DNA of 64,000 bases, taken from Petrosia ficiformis (lineage: Eukaryota; Porifera; Demospongiae; Haplosclerida; Petrosiidae). The DNA lies in assembly GCA_947044365.1 (NCBI GenBank), contig OX345642.1:555001-619000 (forward strand). Reading direction: 5' to 3'. Shown here piece by piece: positions 13,633 through 62,157 of this stretch; the stretch's first letter is position 1; each line of letters starts with the position of its first letter. The notes below the pieces were generated by a model. The model saw only the letters and a program-made list of their open reading frames with translations, was not told the DNA's origin and searched no databases. A program made the translations under genes and the position numbers.

Positions 13633-13730
13633 GTGATATACCGTATATATTATTCTAATTAATCAAGGGTAACCTTATGCTTAGTAATTTTTAAATGGGT
13701 GTGGTTTAGTATTTGCTGATTGTAAAAGTG
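13633..13730. promoter_or_regulatory. 98-bp shared divergent promoter, ORC6/CIAPIN1
   Basis: Only 98 bp separate the ORC6 ATG (minus) and the CIAPIN1 ATG (plus). The region contains GGGTGTGG at 13698, a CACCC-box-like sequence that also occurs in other divergent gaps and many introns of this window. No clear TATA box. Confidence 0.6.
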
Positions 13731-16029
13731 ATGGCAAAGAAGGTACTGGTTTTATGGCATGGAGGATGTGCCCCTGAGAATCTACAGCCTGTCTTAATAC
13801 AATTAAAAGAAGAATGGAGTTCGCAAGAAGCTGAGGTCTCGTTGGAACATGTCGAAAGATTGACAATGGGTATGTATATGATCATGTTACATTTTCTTCG
13901 ATCATAGGACATTTTGTTTATTATTCTTACAGCTTGTTATCCAGAGTCAACATTTGATGTTGTATTATGTGGTGTTGTTCCTCCGGTATCGTTTATTCAT
14001 AGTAATGAGTTATTAGAGGAGATAGCTCGAGTTATGAAACCGTCTGGAATACTCACTATTAAAGAACCTGTAGTTTTAAATGGTAAATAATACATCAATT
14101 TTATGAATAATTATGTATTCTGTATATTAAAGTATATGTGTATGTATGTATAATTATGTATAATATGTATGTAACTACATGTATGTATTTATGTATGTAT
14201 GTATGTATGTGTAATTACATGTATGTTTGTATGTAATAATGTGTACAATTATATTACAGTTTCACTTCCACCGTTACGATCTCGTGATAAATTAATATCA
14301 GCTCTCAAATTTTCTGGTTTCATAAATGTACAGGAGGTAATATACAGTATAACCATCTTGTACTATCAATGATATTAAAGTATTTCTGGTTTTAGTCATC
14401 ACCTCTCATATTAGCTGATCAAACTGTGTTACATATATTAGGAGAATCTATTGTTAATATCACCAGACAAGAAATTTCCATAGCAACTGTAAGAGTAGTA
14501 ATGTCTGTAATAAATAACATAAGCTGACCCTCTCTCTTCTTCACCTTTGCTCCCTCTCCTCCTCCTCCTCTCTCTCCTCCTCCTCTCCCTCCTCCTCCTT
14601 CTCCTCCTCCCTTCCCTTTCTCTTCTAAGATACAAGCAAAGACTCCCTCTTATGAAACAGGTGCTAGTACTGTTCTTTCTTTTGGTTCCAGAATCTCAAC
14701 TCAACAACAATCTATATCTAGTAGTTCAAATGTTGCTCAAATCTGGTCACTATCAGCAAATGACACAATGGATGATGACTTAGTGAGAAATGGACGGATA
14801 GAGGGATGGATAGATGGAAAGATGGATGGATGGATGGATGGAGTGGTGAATGTATGGATGGATGAATGGATGGATGGATGATGGATGGATGAACGGACGG
14901 ATGAACGAACGGACGGATGATAGATGGATTGATGGATGGATGATGGATGAATGCCTAGACAAATGGATGGATGAACAGCTGAGTTTATGGGTAGATGGAT
15001 GGTCGCATAGATAGATAGATATTTATTTGCCTCTCCAGGATTTAATGGATTCAGATACTCTGTTATTAGAAGAAGATTTAGTCAGACCCAATCCCGAATC
15101 ATTAAAAAGTATGAACTAAATCTTGTAATATAATTATAAATCCTATTTCATTATCTAAACAGGTAGTTGTGGTCTAAACAGTGGGAAACGAAAAGCTTGT
15201 AAAAATTGGTACAGCTGTCTTTCTCTCTCTCTCTCTCTCTAATGTCTATATTCTTTATTAGTTCATGTGGTGTATCTCTCTCTCTCTAATAGTTCATGTG
15301 GTTTAGCTGAACAGCTTACTGATGACTCATCTTCTCAACCAATAAGAACTGTAACCTCATCATGTGGAAATGTATGTACAATAGCACACATCACCTGATC
15401 ATTATTAATAATTAATGATAATCAGGTGATGTGATTATTATATAATGTATGTATTGTTGATCAAATATTATAATCAGGAACCCGTAATAAAATTCCTGAT
15501 ATCTAATACTTAGTGGTGTAGATTGTATGGTGATTGGATTGTAATGCAATGCACAGTTGCTCACAACCTTGTCTTATAACCACACTTTTTTATGTGATCT
15601 TGCTCTAAGGCTTGTCCCACAATGATTATAATAGTTATTGGTATAATGGTATAATGGTATAGTGGTTATAATAGTGATTGGATATAGTGGTATAATGGTG
15701 TAGTGGTTATAATAGTGATTGGATATAGTGGTATAATGGTATAGTGGTTATAATGGTAATTGGATATAGTGGTATAATGGTATAGTGGTTATAATGGTGA
15801 TTGGATATAGTGGTATAGCGGTATAGTGGTGATTGGATAAAGTGGTAACGAATATTATAGCATGATAGATGGTTGTCAAATACTATGATAATTATTATTG
15901 TATCTATTGTTTTAGTGTTACCTTGGAGATGCATTTAGATGTGCTAGTTGCCCTTATTTGGGCATGCCTGCTTTTAAGTCTGGAGAACAGATCAAGTTAA
16001 CAGATAGACAATTGAATGTTGATCAATAA
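13731..16029 (+). CDS. CIAPIN1: Anamorsin / CIAPIN1 (Dre2), cytosolic Fe-S assembly electron carrier
   Basis: CIAPIN1 receives electrons from NDOR1 and feeds early cytosolic Fe-S cluster assembly; it also has anti-apoptotic roles. Nine exons (13731-13869, 13933-14082, 14260-14336, 14396-14488, 14630-14782, 15039-15108, 15163-15208, 15293-15371, 15916-16029) give 306 residues (human 312). The N-terminal methyltransferase-like domain has [21 protein letters not shown]; the linker has [27 protein letters not shown] residues around 14720-15060; two C-terminal Cys motifs follow: [21 protein letters not shown] for the 2Fe-2S site and [20 protein letters not shown] (CX2C-X7-CX2C). Oddity: the first motif spacing is CX9CX2CXC by my count, one residue longer than the CX8C of human. 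The stop overlaps an AATAAA. Confidence 0.96.
14781..15025. repeat. (GGAT/GATG)n microsatellite in CIAPIN1 intron
   Basis: GGATGGATG-rich tract with GAACGGACGG variants. Unlike most tracts in this window it is purine-rich on the sense strand. No coding signal. Confidence 0.9.
15640..15845. repeat. GATTGGATATAGTGGTATAATGG imperfect tandem repeat
   Basis: About four imperfect copies of a unit of roughly 50 bp built from GTATAGTGGTTATAAT and GGTGATTGGATATAGTGG, in the last CIAPIN1 intron. Confidence 0.85.
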
Positions 16030-16283
16030 ATAATAATAATAATTTCAGATAACTATTTCACTATTTTGAAATGCAAAAATAATTAATAAATAATAATTAC
16101 AGTCAATTAATGAATATTGTTTAGGAAGTGCCTTATCATGTTATCATGTGATCTTGTCAAGCAACACGTGTGGGAAATTCCCTACCTCTTATCTTTTACA
16201 ACATTTTTATTGATTTGATAATCTGCAAATCTCCTAGCTTCATTTCTTTGGTATATTGGAGTTAGCAAAGATCCCTTGCGAGG

Positions 16284-53442
<37,159 letters not shown>

Positions 53443-53701
53443 TTAATAGTTAATTAATAAACATGAAATTTTTGTAATTGTTAAATTTTCCAGCATTGAA
53501 CAAATAAGAAATGCTATAAATAACTATAGAATACCCTTAGTATATTATTAGTATACTAATTCATGTCCTCCTATTATAGGATACTTTCAGTTTATTATTA
53601 GTATACTATAATTCTTGTTTTCCTATTATTAGGATACTTTCAGTATATTATTAGGATACTAATGTCTTGTTTTCTATTACCTATTATACATTAAATGATA
53701 A
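53443..53701. other. Intergenic between convergent giant gene and POP4
   Basis: 260 bp between two stop codons. It holds an AATAAA just after the giant gene and two or three imperfect copies of AGGATACTTTCAGTTTATTATTAG with AGTATACTAAT. No gene seen. Confidence 0.8.
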
Positions 53702-55207
53702 TTAAATTTCTTTGAATAATTTATCTTTGTATTTCCTAGCACTGCGGTCACTAGATCTATACAACATATTTTGTCCATATATTGTGAATTTATATCCCAG
53801 TACTGTAAATGTGAATACGGTGTGTGTCTTTGGGATGGCTAATGAAGAAGAGATTAAAATAATATTTATCTATCTATTGAAACTACTTACTTCTTACTCT
53901 ATCATCAATACCAATAATCTTGAATGTATTTTGGGTTTCTTGTAATACAATTCCCTCAAGTCCTACAACACTAGCACATCGTGATCGTGAAACTGTAGAG
54001 TTAATACTATATTTATATTGATACATTAGTTAGATGATTAGTATTCAAATCTGTTAAGCATGTATACAGTATGAATGTATGTATGTATGTATGTATGTAT
54101 GTGTATGTATGTGTATGTATGTATGTATGTATGTATGTATGTATGTATGTAGCATACTGTACATAATTGTGTGCATAATCAGTATGTTAACCTTTTAATT
54201 TACATCCATGAAAATCAGCTTTCAACATTTTCTGAGCTAATAAAGTAGTTTTACTGAGTATTAATAAATGTACTATGGTTACTATGGTTACTGAGTAATT
54301 ATATATACATTATAATATTAGATATAATTATATATTATCAATAACTTACCTATTTAAAGTGGGTTTAAGAAGTTCATTAATATAACCTTTCCATAGTTCA
54401 TGAAGAGGTTCATATAAACTATACCTAAAAAACAATAACATTATACATTGATTCAAAAGAAAAGTGTTATTTATTATTTATTTTTGGACAGGAAGTCCCA
54501 TCTCCTACCCTATGCGACAAATTCATGCTTTTATATGTGACAATGAAATAATGAGTTAACTATAACTAAAACCCTTTTTAGTAAGACATTATGACTTTTA
54601 TGTTAATTACACTATAACTGAATTACAAGTCTATTGCAATAACTACAACTAACTAAAATGAAAATTGGCCAATTAATAATAAGATAGTTAATATTACTAA
54701 TATTACATACTATAACTAAGAGTAGTCTATTACTAATATTACATACTATAACTAAGAGTAGTCTATTACTAATATTACATACTATAACTAAGAGTAGTCT
54801 ATTACTAATATTACATACTATAACTAAGAGTAGTCTTATAATACTGTTACATACTTCTGTTCTTTCTTTGATAACATATGCCATCCAATTTTTTTTCTTT
54901 GTCTAGATGTTAAAGGTTTTGGTCGATGAGGTGCTGGTTCACTTTGTTTTGCTGATTTCTGAATAGGTTCCATTATTAATGACTGATAATGGATGTTATC
55001 TTGTTCATCATAATGATCTAGAAATGCCTCAACGAACCTTCGAGGATTACCCTCTGTTTCCTGAGTGCGAGATTAGATTAGAAGTAGTATTACTAATAAT
55101 AATATGTGATGAAACTACACAAATAATACACTCCTAACCTCTTTTAATCCCAGTGATACTTCTGCTTCATCCCACAGTTTCTCACTGACATTCTTGTAAA
55201 CATCCAT
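53702..55207 (-). CDS. POP4: Ribonuclease P/MRP protein subunit p29 (RPP29/POP4)
   Basis: POP4 is an Sm-like subunit of nuclear RNase P and RNase MRP, needed for tRNA 5' processing and rRNA maturation. Six exons on the minus strand start MDVYKNVSEKLWDEAEVSLG and continue RRFVEAFLDHYDEQDNIHYQ, then Lys/Arg-rich LTSRQRKKIGWHML, then YEPLHELWKGYINELLKP, then QKMLKADFHGCKLK, then VSRSRCASVVGLEGIVLQET and NTFKIIGIDDRVR, and a last exon IPKTHTVFTFTVLGYKFTIYG then YRSSDRSARKYKDK. LHELWKxYI, KADxHG, VGxxGIxLQET and the YGxxxxxRSSDRSxRK tail are diagnostic for this family. The final junction uses donor GTAAGTAG and leaves DRVRTIPK, matching the DRLKVIPK of vertebrates. The start is 82 bp from the divergent GINS3 start. 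Confidence 0.94.
54550..54680 (-). repeat. Dispersed repeat family B, copy 3 (reverse)
   Basis: The reverse complement reads GTAGTTATTGCAATAGACTTG and CTTACTAAAAAGGGTTTTAG, matching 19640-19740. It lies in a POP4 intron and, read on the coding strand of that gene, has the same orientation as copy 1 in the giant gene. Confidence 0.85.
54680..54845. repeat. ~37-bp tandem repeat ACTAATATTACATACTATAAC
   Basis: Four near-identical copies of ACTAATATTACATACTATAAC plus TAAGAGTAGTCTATT in a POP4 intron, adjoining the family B copy. Confidence 0.95.
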
Positions 55208-55289
55208 TTTTATTCCACGTGGGTGGGTGTAACTTAATTTTAACCCCTAAGGTACTAGCCTATACCAGCTCCACCCTTTTTGCAACAAA
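55208..55289. promoter_or_regulatory. 82-bp shared divergent promoter, POP4/GINS3
   Basis: Between the POP4 ATG (minus) and GINS3 ATG (plus). It contains CCACGTGGGTGGGTGTAAC (an E-box CACGTG next to CACCC-type repeats) and CTCCACCCTTTTTG. No TATA box. Confidence 0.65.
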
Positions 55290-56415
55290 ATGAGCTGTCC
55301 TGTTCTCCCTACTGGCTTAGGAGAAGACTATTGGTCAATGGAAGATATTTTGGCGGGACAAGAAAGAATTCCTTGTAAAATAGAACAAACTCTTTATAGA
55401 CTTGGGTTCCTCAGTACTCACAGTGGAGAAGAGCATTTAGTACCGGGGACAAAAATGGAAGTTCCTCTTTGGTTAGCAAGATCCCTTTGTACCAGAAAAA
55501 GACAGGTGATATCTGTATCGCTTCCAAAATCTTATAGAGAAGGGATGAGGGTTGCTCTCTCAGCAGACGCTAATGTTGTTAATCTATATCGTAATGGACC
55601 TTACTATTATTCTGTTGGCGTTAGTCTGTTGAACTTTGACCTTCCCGAAAGAGGAGATTTAGCTAAATGTTTATTAGAGGTGTGTCTGCTGTATCTAATA
55701 CCTATGTCACTATGTATGTATGTATGCATCTATGTAATTACATCTTTCATTCATTCAGTAGTGTAATGATTTTTAAGCCCGATGCCCATACTGCCAGTCT
55801 AGTACACATATTATCATGAATGTTAAAAGTCTGATTCCCATACCAGTAATCTGATCGATACATGATCTACCCATGTTCTCATTTCGTTGTATGCCTGATG
55901 CTCATACCACTAGTCTAATACGCATACTGTCATGATCTATGTATGTTCACATAACTGATGAATAAGCCTGATTCCCATACCACTTCATCATTACAGGCAT
56001 TTGTAAAGAGATTTAGAGGGATAATGGATTCTTCACAGAATGCATATCAACTTGATCTAACACAACTTACAAGTAATCTTGATGAAATGGAGAGATATCT
56101 ATTTACACAGGGACAACAAGTACATAAGTTAATCTATCTATATTTCTATGTATCTCTTTCCATCCATCCATCCCTCCCTCCATCCATCCATCCATCCATC
56201 CATCCCTCCCTCCCTCCCTCCCTCCCTCCATCCATCCATCCCTCCATCCATTCCTCCATCCATCCATCCATCCATCTATTCACTCATTCATCCCTCCATC
56301 ATCATACGTACTTTAGGCACTCAACAAACAAATTCAATGGGAGCAAGGAAAAGGCAAAAAAATAAAAACATCTTCACTTGTTGAGGGGTCAAGAAAACGT
56401 AAAAGAGATACCTAA
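55290..56415 (+). CDS. GINS3: GINS complex subunit 3 (PSF3)
   Basis: Part of the heterotetrameric GINS complex that joins Cdc45 and MCM2-7 in the CMG replicative helicase. Three exons (55290-55679, 55997-56119, 56317-56415) give 203 residues (human 216). The N-terminal B domain starts [20 protein letters not shown] and continues [12 protein letters not shown]; the helical A domain follows with [53 protein letters not shown] and [19 protein letters not shown]-x-x-DDIL-like start, PLWLA and the LTxxLDxxExxLF block are family hallmarks. The C-terminus is basic (SRKRKRDT). Two replication genes (ORC6, GINS3) in one window is probably coincidence. The gene is divergent from POP4 and convergent with TTC5 (86 bp between stops). 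Confidence 0.94.
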
Positions 56416-56501
56416 CTCATAATCAGGTTCATATTTCATAAACTCATCACATAACATAATTATAATACATTAATAATGATCATTTTACAATCTAGTGTTA
56501 G

Positions 56502-58618
56502 TTAGGAGAAGGTGGTAACCTGGGCAACAGATGTACTCAATTTGTCTTGAGGTAGTGGTACACCGTTCCATAAGATTTTTTGGGGTTGTGTTAATCTTAT
56601 GTTGTCATACTCCACACCCTGTGAGAAATGCAGGATAAGAGGAGTGGAGGCAGGGACAGAGGGAGGAAAGATGAAGGGAGGGAGAAGGCAAAAGAGGGAG
56701 GACAAGAAAGAAAGAAGGGAGGGATGGGAGAAAGGAGGTCCGAAGGAAGGGAGCGGGAGAGACTCACCATGTCCTGTATGTGTGTATGTGTTAATTTTAG
56801 ATCAGGAACAGTTAGTATATCTCCTATACTGAAATGACAAGTGCTGGATACATTGTATATAGTAATACCTATACTATCACCTTCGCTATCAACCAACACA
56901 CATGCTCTATTTGAGAATACAGAGTACATAAATAGGATAGAAAATAAAATAACTTACACAGGGACTCTATCCTCAGTACTTATACAAGCTGTCACTCCTC
57001 CTATTAATACTTCATTGCTAGGATCTTTACTACCTAATTCTCTCAAGTTCTTTACAGACAGAGTCCTTTTTCCGCTAAAAGTTTTTCCAAGCCATTTATT
57101 TTGATCCTCTAAAGAAGTATATAGTTTTGATAATCTTTTAGGTTTTAGATTCCCTCTTGCAGCAATCAGACGACTAAAGGACTGCAAGAAACTTTTCAAG
57201 GAGCTAAGTTTTTGTCTCGGAGTAGGCCAACTTGGATCAAATCTACAGGCTTGTTCTAAGTGATGTAATGCAGTAGTGTATTGTTCCTCATAAAGAAAAA
57301 GCTAAAGAATAGAGAGATACAGAGATGGAGGGGGAGAGACAGGCAGACAGACAGACAAGCAGAGGAGGGAGAGGAGAGAGAGGGAGGGAGGGAGAGAGAG
57401 AGAGAGAGAAGTAGGGAGAGAGGGAAGGAGAGAGGGAGAGAGAGAGAGAGAGAGAGAGGAATGGAGGGAGGAAGGAAGGTCTACTAACTGTTGCCATATT
57501 GAAATGCAAGTCAGGATTACAAGCTAATGCAGTGTCTTTCTCCTGTAGTGTAGAATATATATTAACAAGAAAGTACTAATAAACTTCATTGTACTAACTG
57601 CTTGACTATAAGCATTTGAACATTGCTGTAGAATTTTAGGGTCTTGATTAGTACTGAAAAATGACGAGAGATATGCATTGCCCAGAACCACTGAAGAGAT
57701 AATCAATTACTATATTAATTATTCTTACGGGGCTGGTTTATACTTACTCCATGACATTCCATCTTTCACATCTAAAGAAACGGCTTCTTTTGCTTTCTCC
57801 AAACTCTCTTGTGTCTTGGCATGTTTCTCGGATGCATCTAAAAGTAGCATTAACTAATAATATCATAATATACTACTTTAAGGAGACAAATACTTAAATA
57901 AGCAATTACTGAAGTATACAACAATTTTGTTAATAACTATTTTTAATGAAATTGCTAACTTAAGTACTCATTTGCCTCCTTAGAGTATAATATATACCTT
58001 TTCCCATTTGTCTCAAAGCCATGGAGAGATTTCGCAATGACACTTTGTTCTTTTCCTGCAGTAACATCAATGAATATTGTTATTTATTAATGAATATATA
58101 ATGATGTCTTAACTAACATGTGAGAGAGCTCCCACAAAGCAGTGATGTGCTTGCTGTACATTCCCTTGTTTCCAGTAGCTTTCCCCAAGACAATTCCATG
58201 CATCAACAAGTGATGGATTGTGTTTCACTGCTTGTGACAACAGAATTTCTGCTTCCTTGGAGTAGGTAGGAAGAACATTGAGTGCTTTCCCTCGAAGATA
58301 TTGAAACAGGGGGCGTGGCATATCATCTGGTAAAAAAAAATGAACTAATGTATATAAATTATAGATTGATGCACCTTCTTTAAGGCTGAGTTGTTGTAGA
58401 GTTTCCTCCATTTTCTTTCTTACTTCTTCATCCTTTACATCCACCTTCTCAACATCATTAATTTGGAAGTACTGTTGATTATATTTGTATAACTCATCAA
58501 CTAACTCCTAATAATTAAAAATATATTATTATGATTAATATATTATACAATCAATTTTATAATTCACTATTGCTTCACTGGAGGAACTTTTTTCTTCAAC
58601 TTTCTCCTGTGAGGCCAT
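56502..58618 (-). CDS. TTC5: Tetratricopeptide repeat protein 5 (STRAP), p300/p53 stress cofactor
   Basis: In vertebrates TTC5 scaffolds p300 and JMY in the DNA-damage response and also binds ribosome-emerging tubulin to trigger its mRNA decay. Exons on the minus strand start MASQEKVEEKSSSSEAIV, then ELVDELYKYNQQYFQ, then LFQYLRGKALNVLPTYSKEA, LVDAWNCLGESYWKQGNVQQ and AHHCFVGALSH (TPR), KVSLRNLSMALRQMGK, WxxLGNAYLSSFF-type TPR near 57650-57780, and LHFNMATLFLYEEQY. The C-terminal OB-like domain has RACVLVDSEGDSIGITIYN, IGDILTVPDLKL, IRLTQPQKILWNGVPLP. Order and spacing match human TTC5 (440 residues) throughout. Introns hold GA-rich tracts (56640-56760, 57310-57480) that are pyrimidine tracts on the coding strand. 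Confidence 0.94.
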
Positions 58619-58831
58619 ACTTGGCAATAAAAAATATACGGAGATAAACGGGAATTTGCTACCTGCAAAAGAAGGGTGGGGCTGAAGTGGTGCAAAACTG
58701 CAAAAATGATGTCTCATGGAGTTTGTACTGCAGCTCTAGCACCATCATGGAAATCTAATAGATGTAAGATCTACCTACATGCATTGAGACCCTTTGTATT
58801 TCATTATCCATGCTTTAAAATTCTTTAACAG
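58619..58831. promoter_or_regulatory. Divergent promoter region TTC5/CNBD1-like, with possible first exon
   Basis: Only about 90 bp after the TTC5 ATG there is an ATGATG (58709-58714) opening MMSHGVCTAALAPSWKSN, followed by a strong donor GTAAGA at about 58767. Joining it to the next exon at 58832 would create a stop (T+AA), so either this exon is untranslated or the join differs. The gap contains AAGGGTGGGGCTG, again a CACCC-like sequence. Confidence 0.5.
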
Positions 58832-60851
58832 AAATTCTTCATGGTAAACCAAAAATCAACTATGACAGGCTGATGAAGGTTTGTCAGCTAAAAGAAGGCA
58901 AAAGGTATGATATTGAGTTTAAATGAATACACTGTACACAGCTTAACTTACATATAGTCACAAAGATATTAACCATGAAAAGTTTATGAGGGAGTATCAT
59001 ACAATCTTTCTATCACCAAATGAGAGAAAGCCACAGAGACACCAGAGGACCCGCAGTGCACAACCTGAAACAAGTAAGTACTACGTATTTACTACACTGG
59101 AGTGTCAGACTGAAGTTAAATCTAGTCTCAGCTCTTAAGGCTGGGTATGAGACTTTGTCTATTGTATTGCAACTGTAGCAACAAGAAAAGACTGAAATAT
59201 GTTTGGATTTTTTTGTAGGCATGCATTCAGTATCCACAATGAAAATGAGATCTACTAGTCGATCTGTCAATGAAACTAGTATTTTAAAACAAAGATTAAA
59301 TGCTGTTGCTAAAATTGTATGGAAACAGTAAGTAAAATTAATGCACAGATGAAACACAATCACGAATATCTGTCTTTCTGCAGTCCCCCATTACGTACCC
59401 ATGAAGATGTGAAAGAGCTTGCCTCTCTGATAGCACATTTTCCTTCCCTCTTACCTCCTGATGCTTCTTCTCTTGTTTTAGAAAGTATAGCATCTAGAGC
59501 AGTGGCAGAGAGTGTTAGAGATAGACATGGATTTGCATGTGAGTGTATTGAAATTAGCTTTGCAGTATCTATGAATAAGATCTCTTTCTTTCTCTGTCTA
59601 TAGTGCCCAGAGAAGGAGGTATTTATCTTATTTTGCAAGGAAGTGTGCAAGAATTGTCAAAGGAAGAAGAAGCTTGCAGATACAAAGCTAGAATGGTGTG
59701 TGTTTGTTAATGTATTGGAGTAATTAATTATTTTCTTTTCAGCTATACCCTGGAGATGTGTTCGGAGAAATGAAAGAGCCAGCTTATCCACCAAAACACA
59801 GGTGTGTATGTGTGCATGTGTGTGTTCTATAAAATAACTTGTTTCTCTCTCTTTGTTATAGCTATCCAATTTATTTAGGTCACAATAAATGTCTTCTCAT
59901 GAGAATTACACTATCAGATTACAAGAGGGCAGTGGAGACTGTCCAAGAACAGCAACTAGAGGAACAGTTAAAACTAGTGGAAGTATCTCCTCTTTTGAGT
60001 TCTTTCCCTCAAAATGTCCGTCAAAGATTGGCAAAAATCATTAAATGGAAAACCTTTAAACCATCCACAAGTGAATTTTTAAATGCATGGAAAAGATATA
60101 TTTAATGATTATATTTCTGCAGAATTACTTCAAGAGACGGAACCAGTTTTAATGATTAGTATAATAAAAAGTGGAGTATGTAAAGTTTTCAAGAATATTT
60201 CGATACCAGATTCTACACAAGATGCACGGGTATGAGTCTTCCAGATGATTATAATTTAATTATATGCATATTATAGGTTTGTATTGGTGAAGTTACTGAA
60301 GGTGGATGTGTGGGTGAACTTGTGTTTGAAGGGTGTGAGATAGCACCATATACTGTAATTACCAGTACTAGTGTAGTAGTGGGACAAATACTTACTAAAG
60401 ATATCCATGGTACTATGTTATGTATGCATGTATGTATGTATGTATGTATGTATGTATGTATGTATGTATGTATGTATGTATGTACATGTATTTATGTACT
60501 GTATGTATGTATGTATGTATGTATGTATGTATGTATTCATGTACATGTATGTATGTATGTATGTATTAATGTATGTATGTATGTATGTATGTATGTATGT
60601 ATGTATGTATGTACATGTATTTATGTACTGTATGTATGTATGTATGTATGTATGTATGTATGTATTCATGTACATGTATGTATGTATGTATGTATTAATG
60701 TATGTATGTATGTATGTATGTATGTATGTATGTATGTATGTATGTACATGTATTTATGTTCTGTATGTATGTATGTATGTATGTATGTATGTATGTATGT
60801 ATTCATGTACATGTATGTATGTATGTATGTATGTATGTATATGTATGTATG

Positions 60852-60885
<34 letters not shown>

Positions 60886-61379
60886 TGTATGTATGTATGT
60901 ATGTACGTATGTACGTATATATGTATGTATGTATGCATGTATTGTACGTATGTATGTATGTATGTATGTATACATTATTATCATATATATATAAATGCAT
61001 AATGTATTTATTATACAATAGGAATTGATTTTCAACATTCAAGACCAAAGTCTCGTAAGAATTATTCGGTATTTTTACCTGATAATGTTAGTTATCTTAT
61101 TAATTGAGTCTTTGATGATGCAGCTATATATTATGTGTTGTATATACCTTTACAGGAACAGTTGAGAGATATATATGCTGATAAACTTATTAAAAGACAA
61201 TGGAGTTCACTGAAAGTACGTATGTGCAAAATACATATGTACGACAATATTTATGCATAATTATCTGGTATAAAAAATTTAGTTTTTAAATATAATAATT
61301 ATTATGCATATTTGATTGATTTTTTTCTACACAGAGAAGTATCATTGGAGGTGTTTATCGTGAGATTGGAAAGAACTGA
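58832..61379 (+). CDS. CNBD1: Cyclic-nucleotide-binding-domain protein, CNBD1-like
   Basis: Exons encode HGKPKINYDRLMKVCQL, then INHEKFMREYHTIFLSPNER, then ELASLIAHFPSLLP, then GGIYLILQGSVQELSKEE, LYPGDVFGEM, GHNKCLLMRITLSDYKR, then SIIKSGVCKVF, then VTEGGCVGELVFEG and VVGQILTKDI, ending IGGVYREIGKN at 61377. NYxxLxxxC, then FMxxYxxxFL, then a GxxYxxLxGSV beta roll resembles the N-terminal half of vertebrate CNBD1, a poorly known protein expressed in testis. Two beta-roll (CNB) folds seem present. In both phosphate-binding cassettes the conserved Arg is absent (GELVFEGCEIAPYTV where GExALxxxxPRxA is expected), so cAMP/cGMP binding is doubtful. The true start is unresolved; the first certain in-frame ATG is 58873. 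Confidence 0.75.
60420..60970. repeat. (TATG)n with ~125-bp higher-order repeat
   Basis: TATG tracts punctuated by ACATGTATTTATGTACTG and ATTCATGTACATG blocks recurring about every 125 bp (three copies), in a CNBD1-like intron. Confidence 0.95.
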
Positions 61380-61782
61380 CTTATTAACTAATAAAACAAG
61401 TGTATATAGAGAAAAAAACATCCCTATGCTTGCTTTACAAATTTAAGTGAAGATATGACTGCTTTGTGGTGTGCAGAATTCAGTAATCATGGCTGACTTT
61501 ATCAAACATGAAAGACAACAGCTTATTATAGTTATTATTTTGATTATCTACTCTCCTGACCTTTCAAAGGACCTTGTAGAACTTTAGGAATATATTTCAG
61601 GCAGAATAGCTAGCTATTAGTTCCAGTTTCTACGTAAGTTCAACAGCTTTCTTTCTGCTAGTGTGTAGAGCTTGATCGCGCGTTCTTTTACGCGCCACGC
61701 CCATTAATTGACCGAGCCCCCGGGAATGACGCAACTTCCTTAACTACGTATACAACGCATAGTCGCGCAAGTGACACAAACA

Positions 61783-61822
<40 letters not shown>

Positions 61823-61913
61823 TAAACCCCGTGGAAAGCAATTATAGGGATGGCCCTACGGGCCATAAAAATTTGAATCATAATTATCTAAATTTCAACA
61901 ATTATTATTGCGC
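61380..61913. other. Intergenic between CNBD1-like and RRM gene; GC-richer promoter
   Basis: Begins with an AATAAA soon after the CNBD1-like stop. At 61674-61770 there is an unusually CpG-containing stretch (GATCGCGCGTTCTTTTACGCG, CCACGCCC, GCCCCCGGGAATGACGC), a likely promoter core, then (TA)n at 61790-61820 and a small perfect hairpin ATGGCCCTACGGGCCAT at about 61851. Confidence 0.6.
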
Positions 61914-62122
61914 ATGCGCACAACTTTAGTACATGTGAATGAAGAAGACTGGAGTATGAGTGGTATTGATCGAGGTCTTGATAAAGAGGAACATCTTCAA
62001 CGAATGTACGACAAGGACGGAAGAAACACCTCTTCCACAGATCCTATAATGATGGAATCGCGTTTGTTCATTGGAAATCTCGCTTCAGAGCAGGTTATTA
62101 CTGTAAATTTGAATGGAGGAAT

Positions 62123-62157
<35 letters not shown>

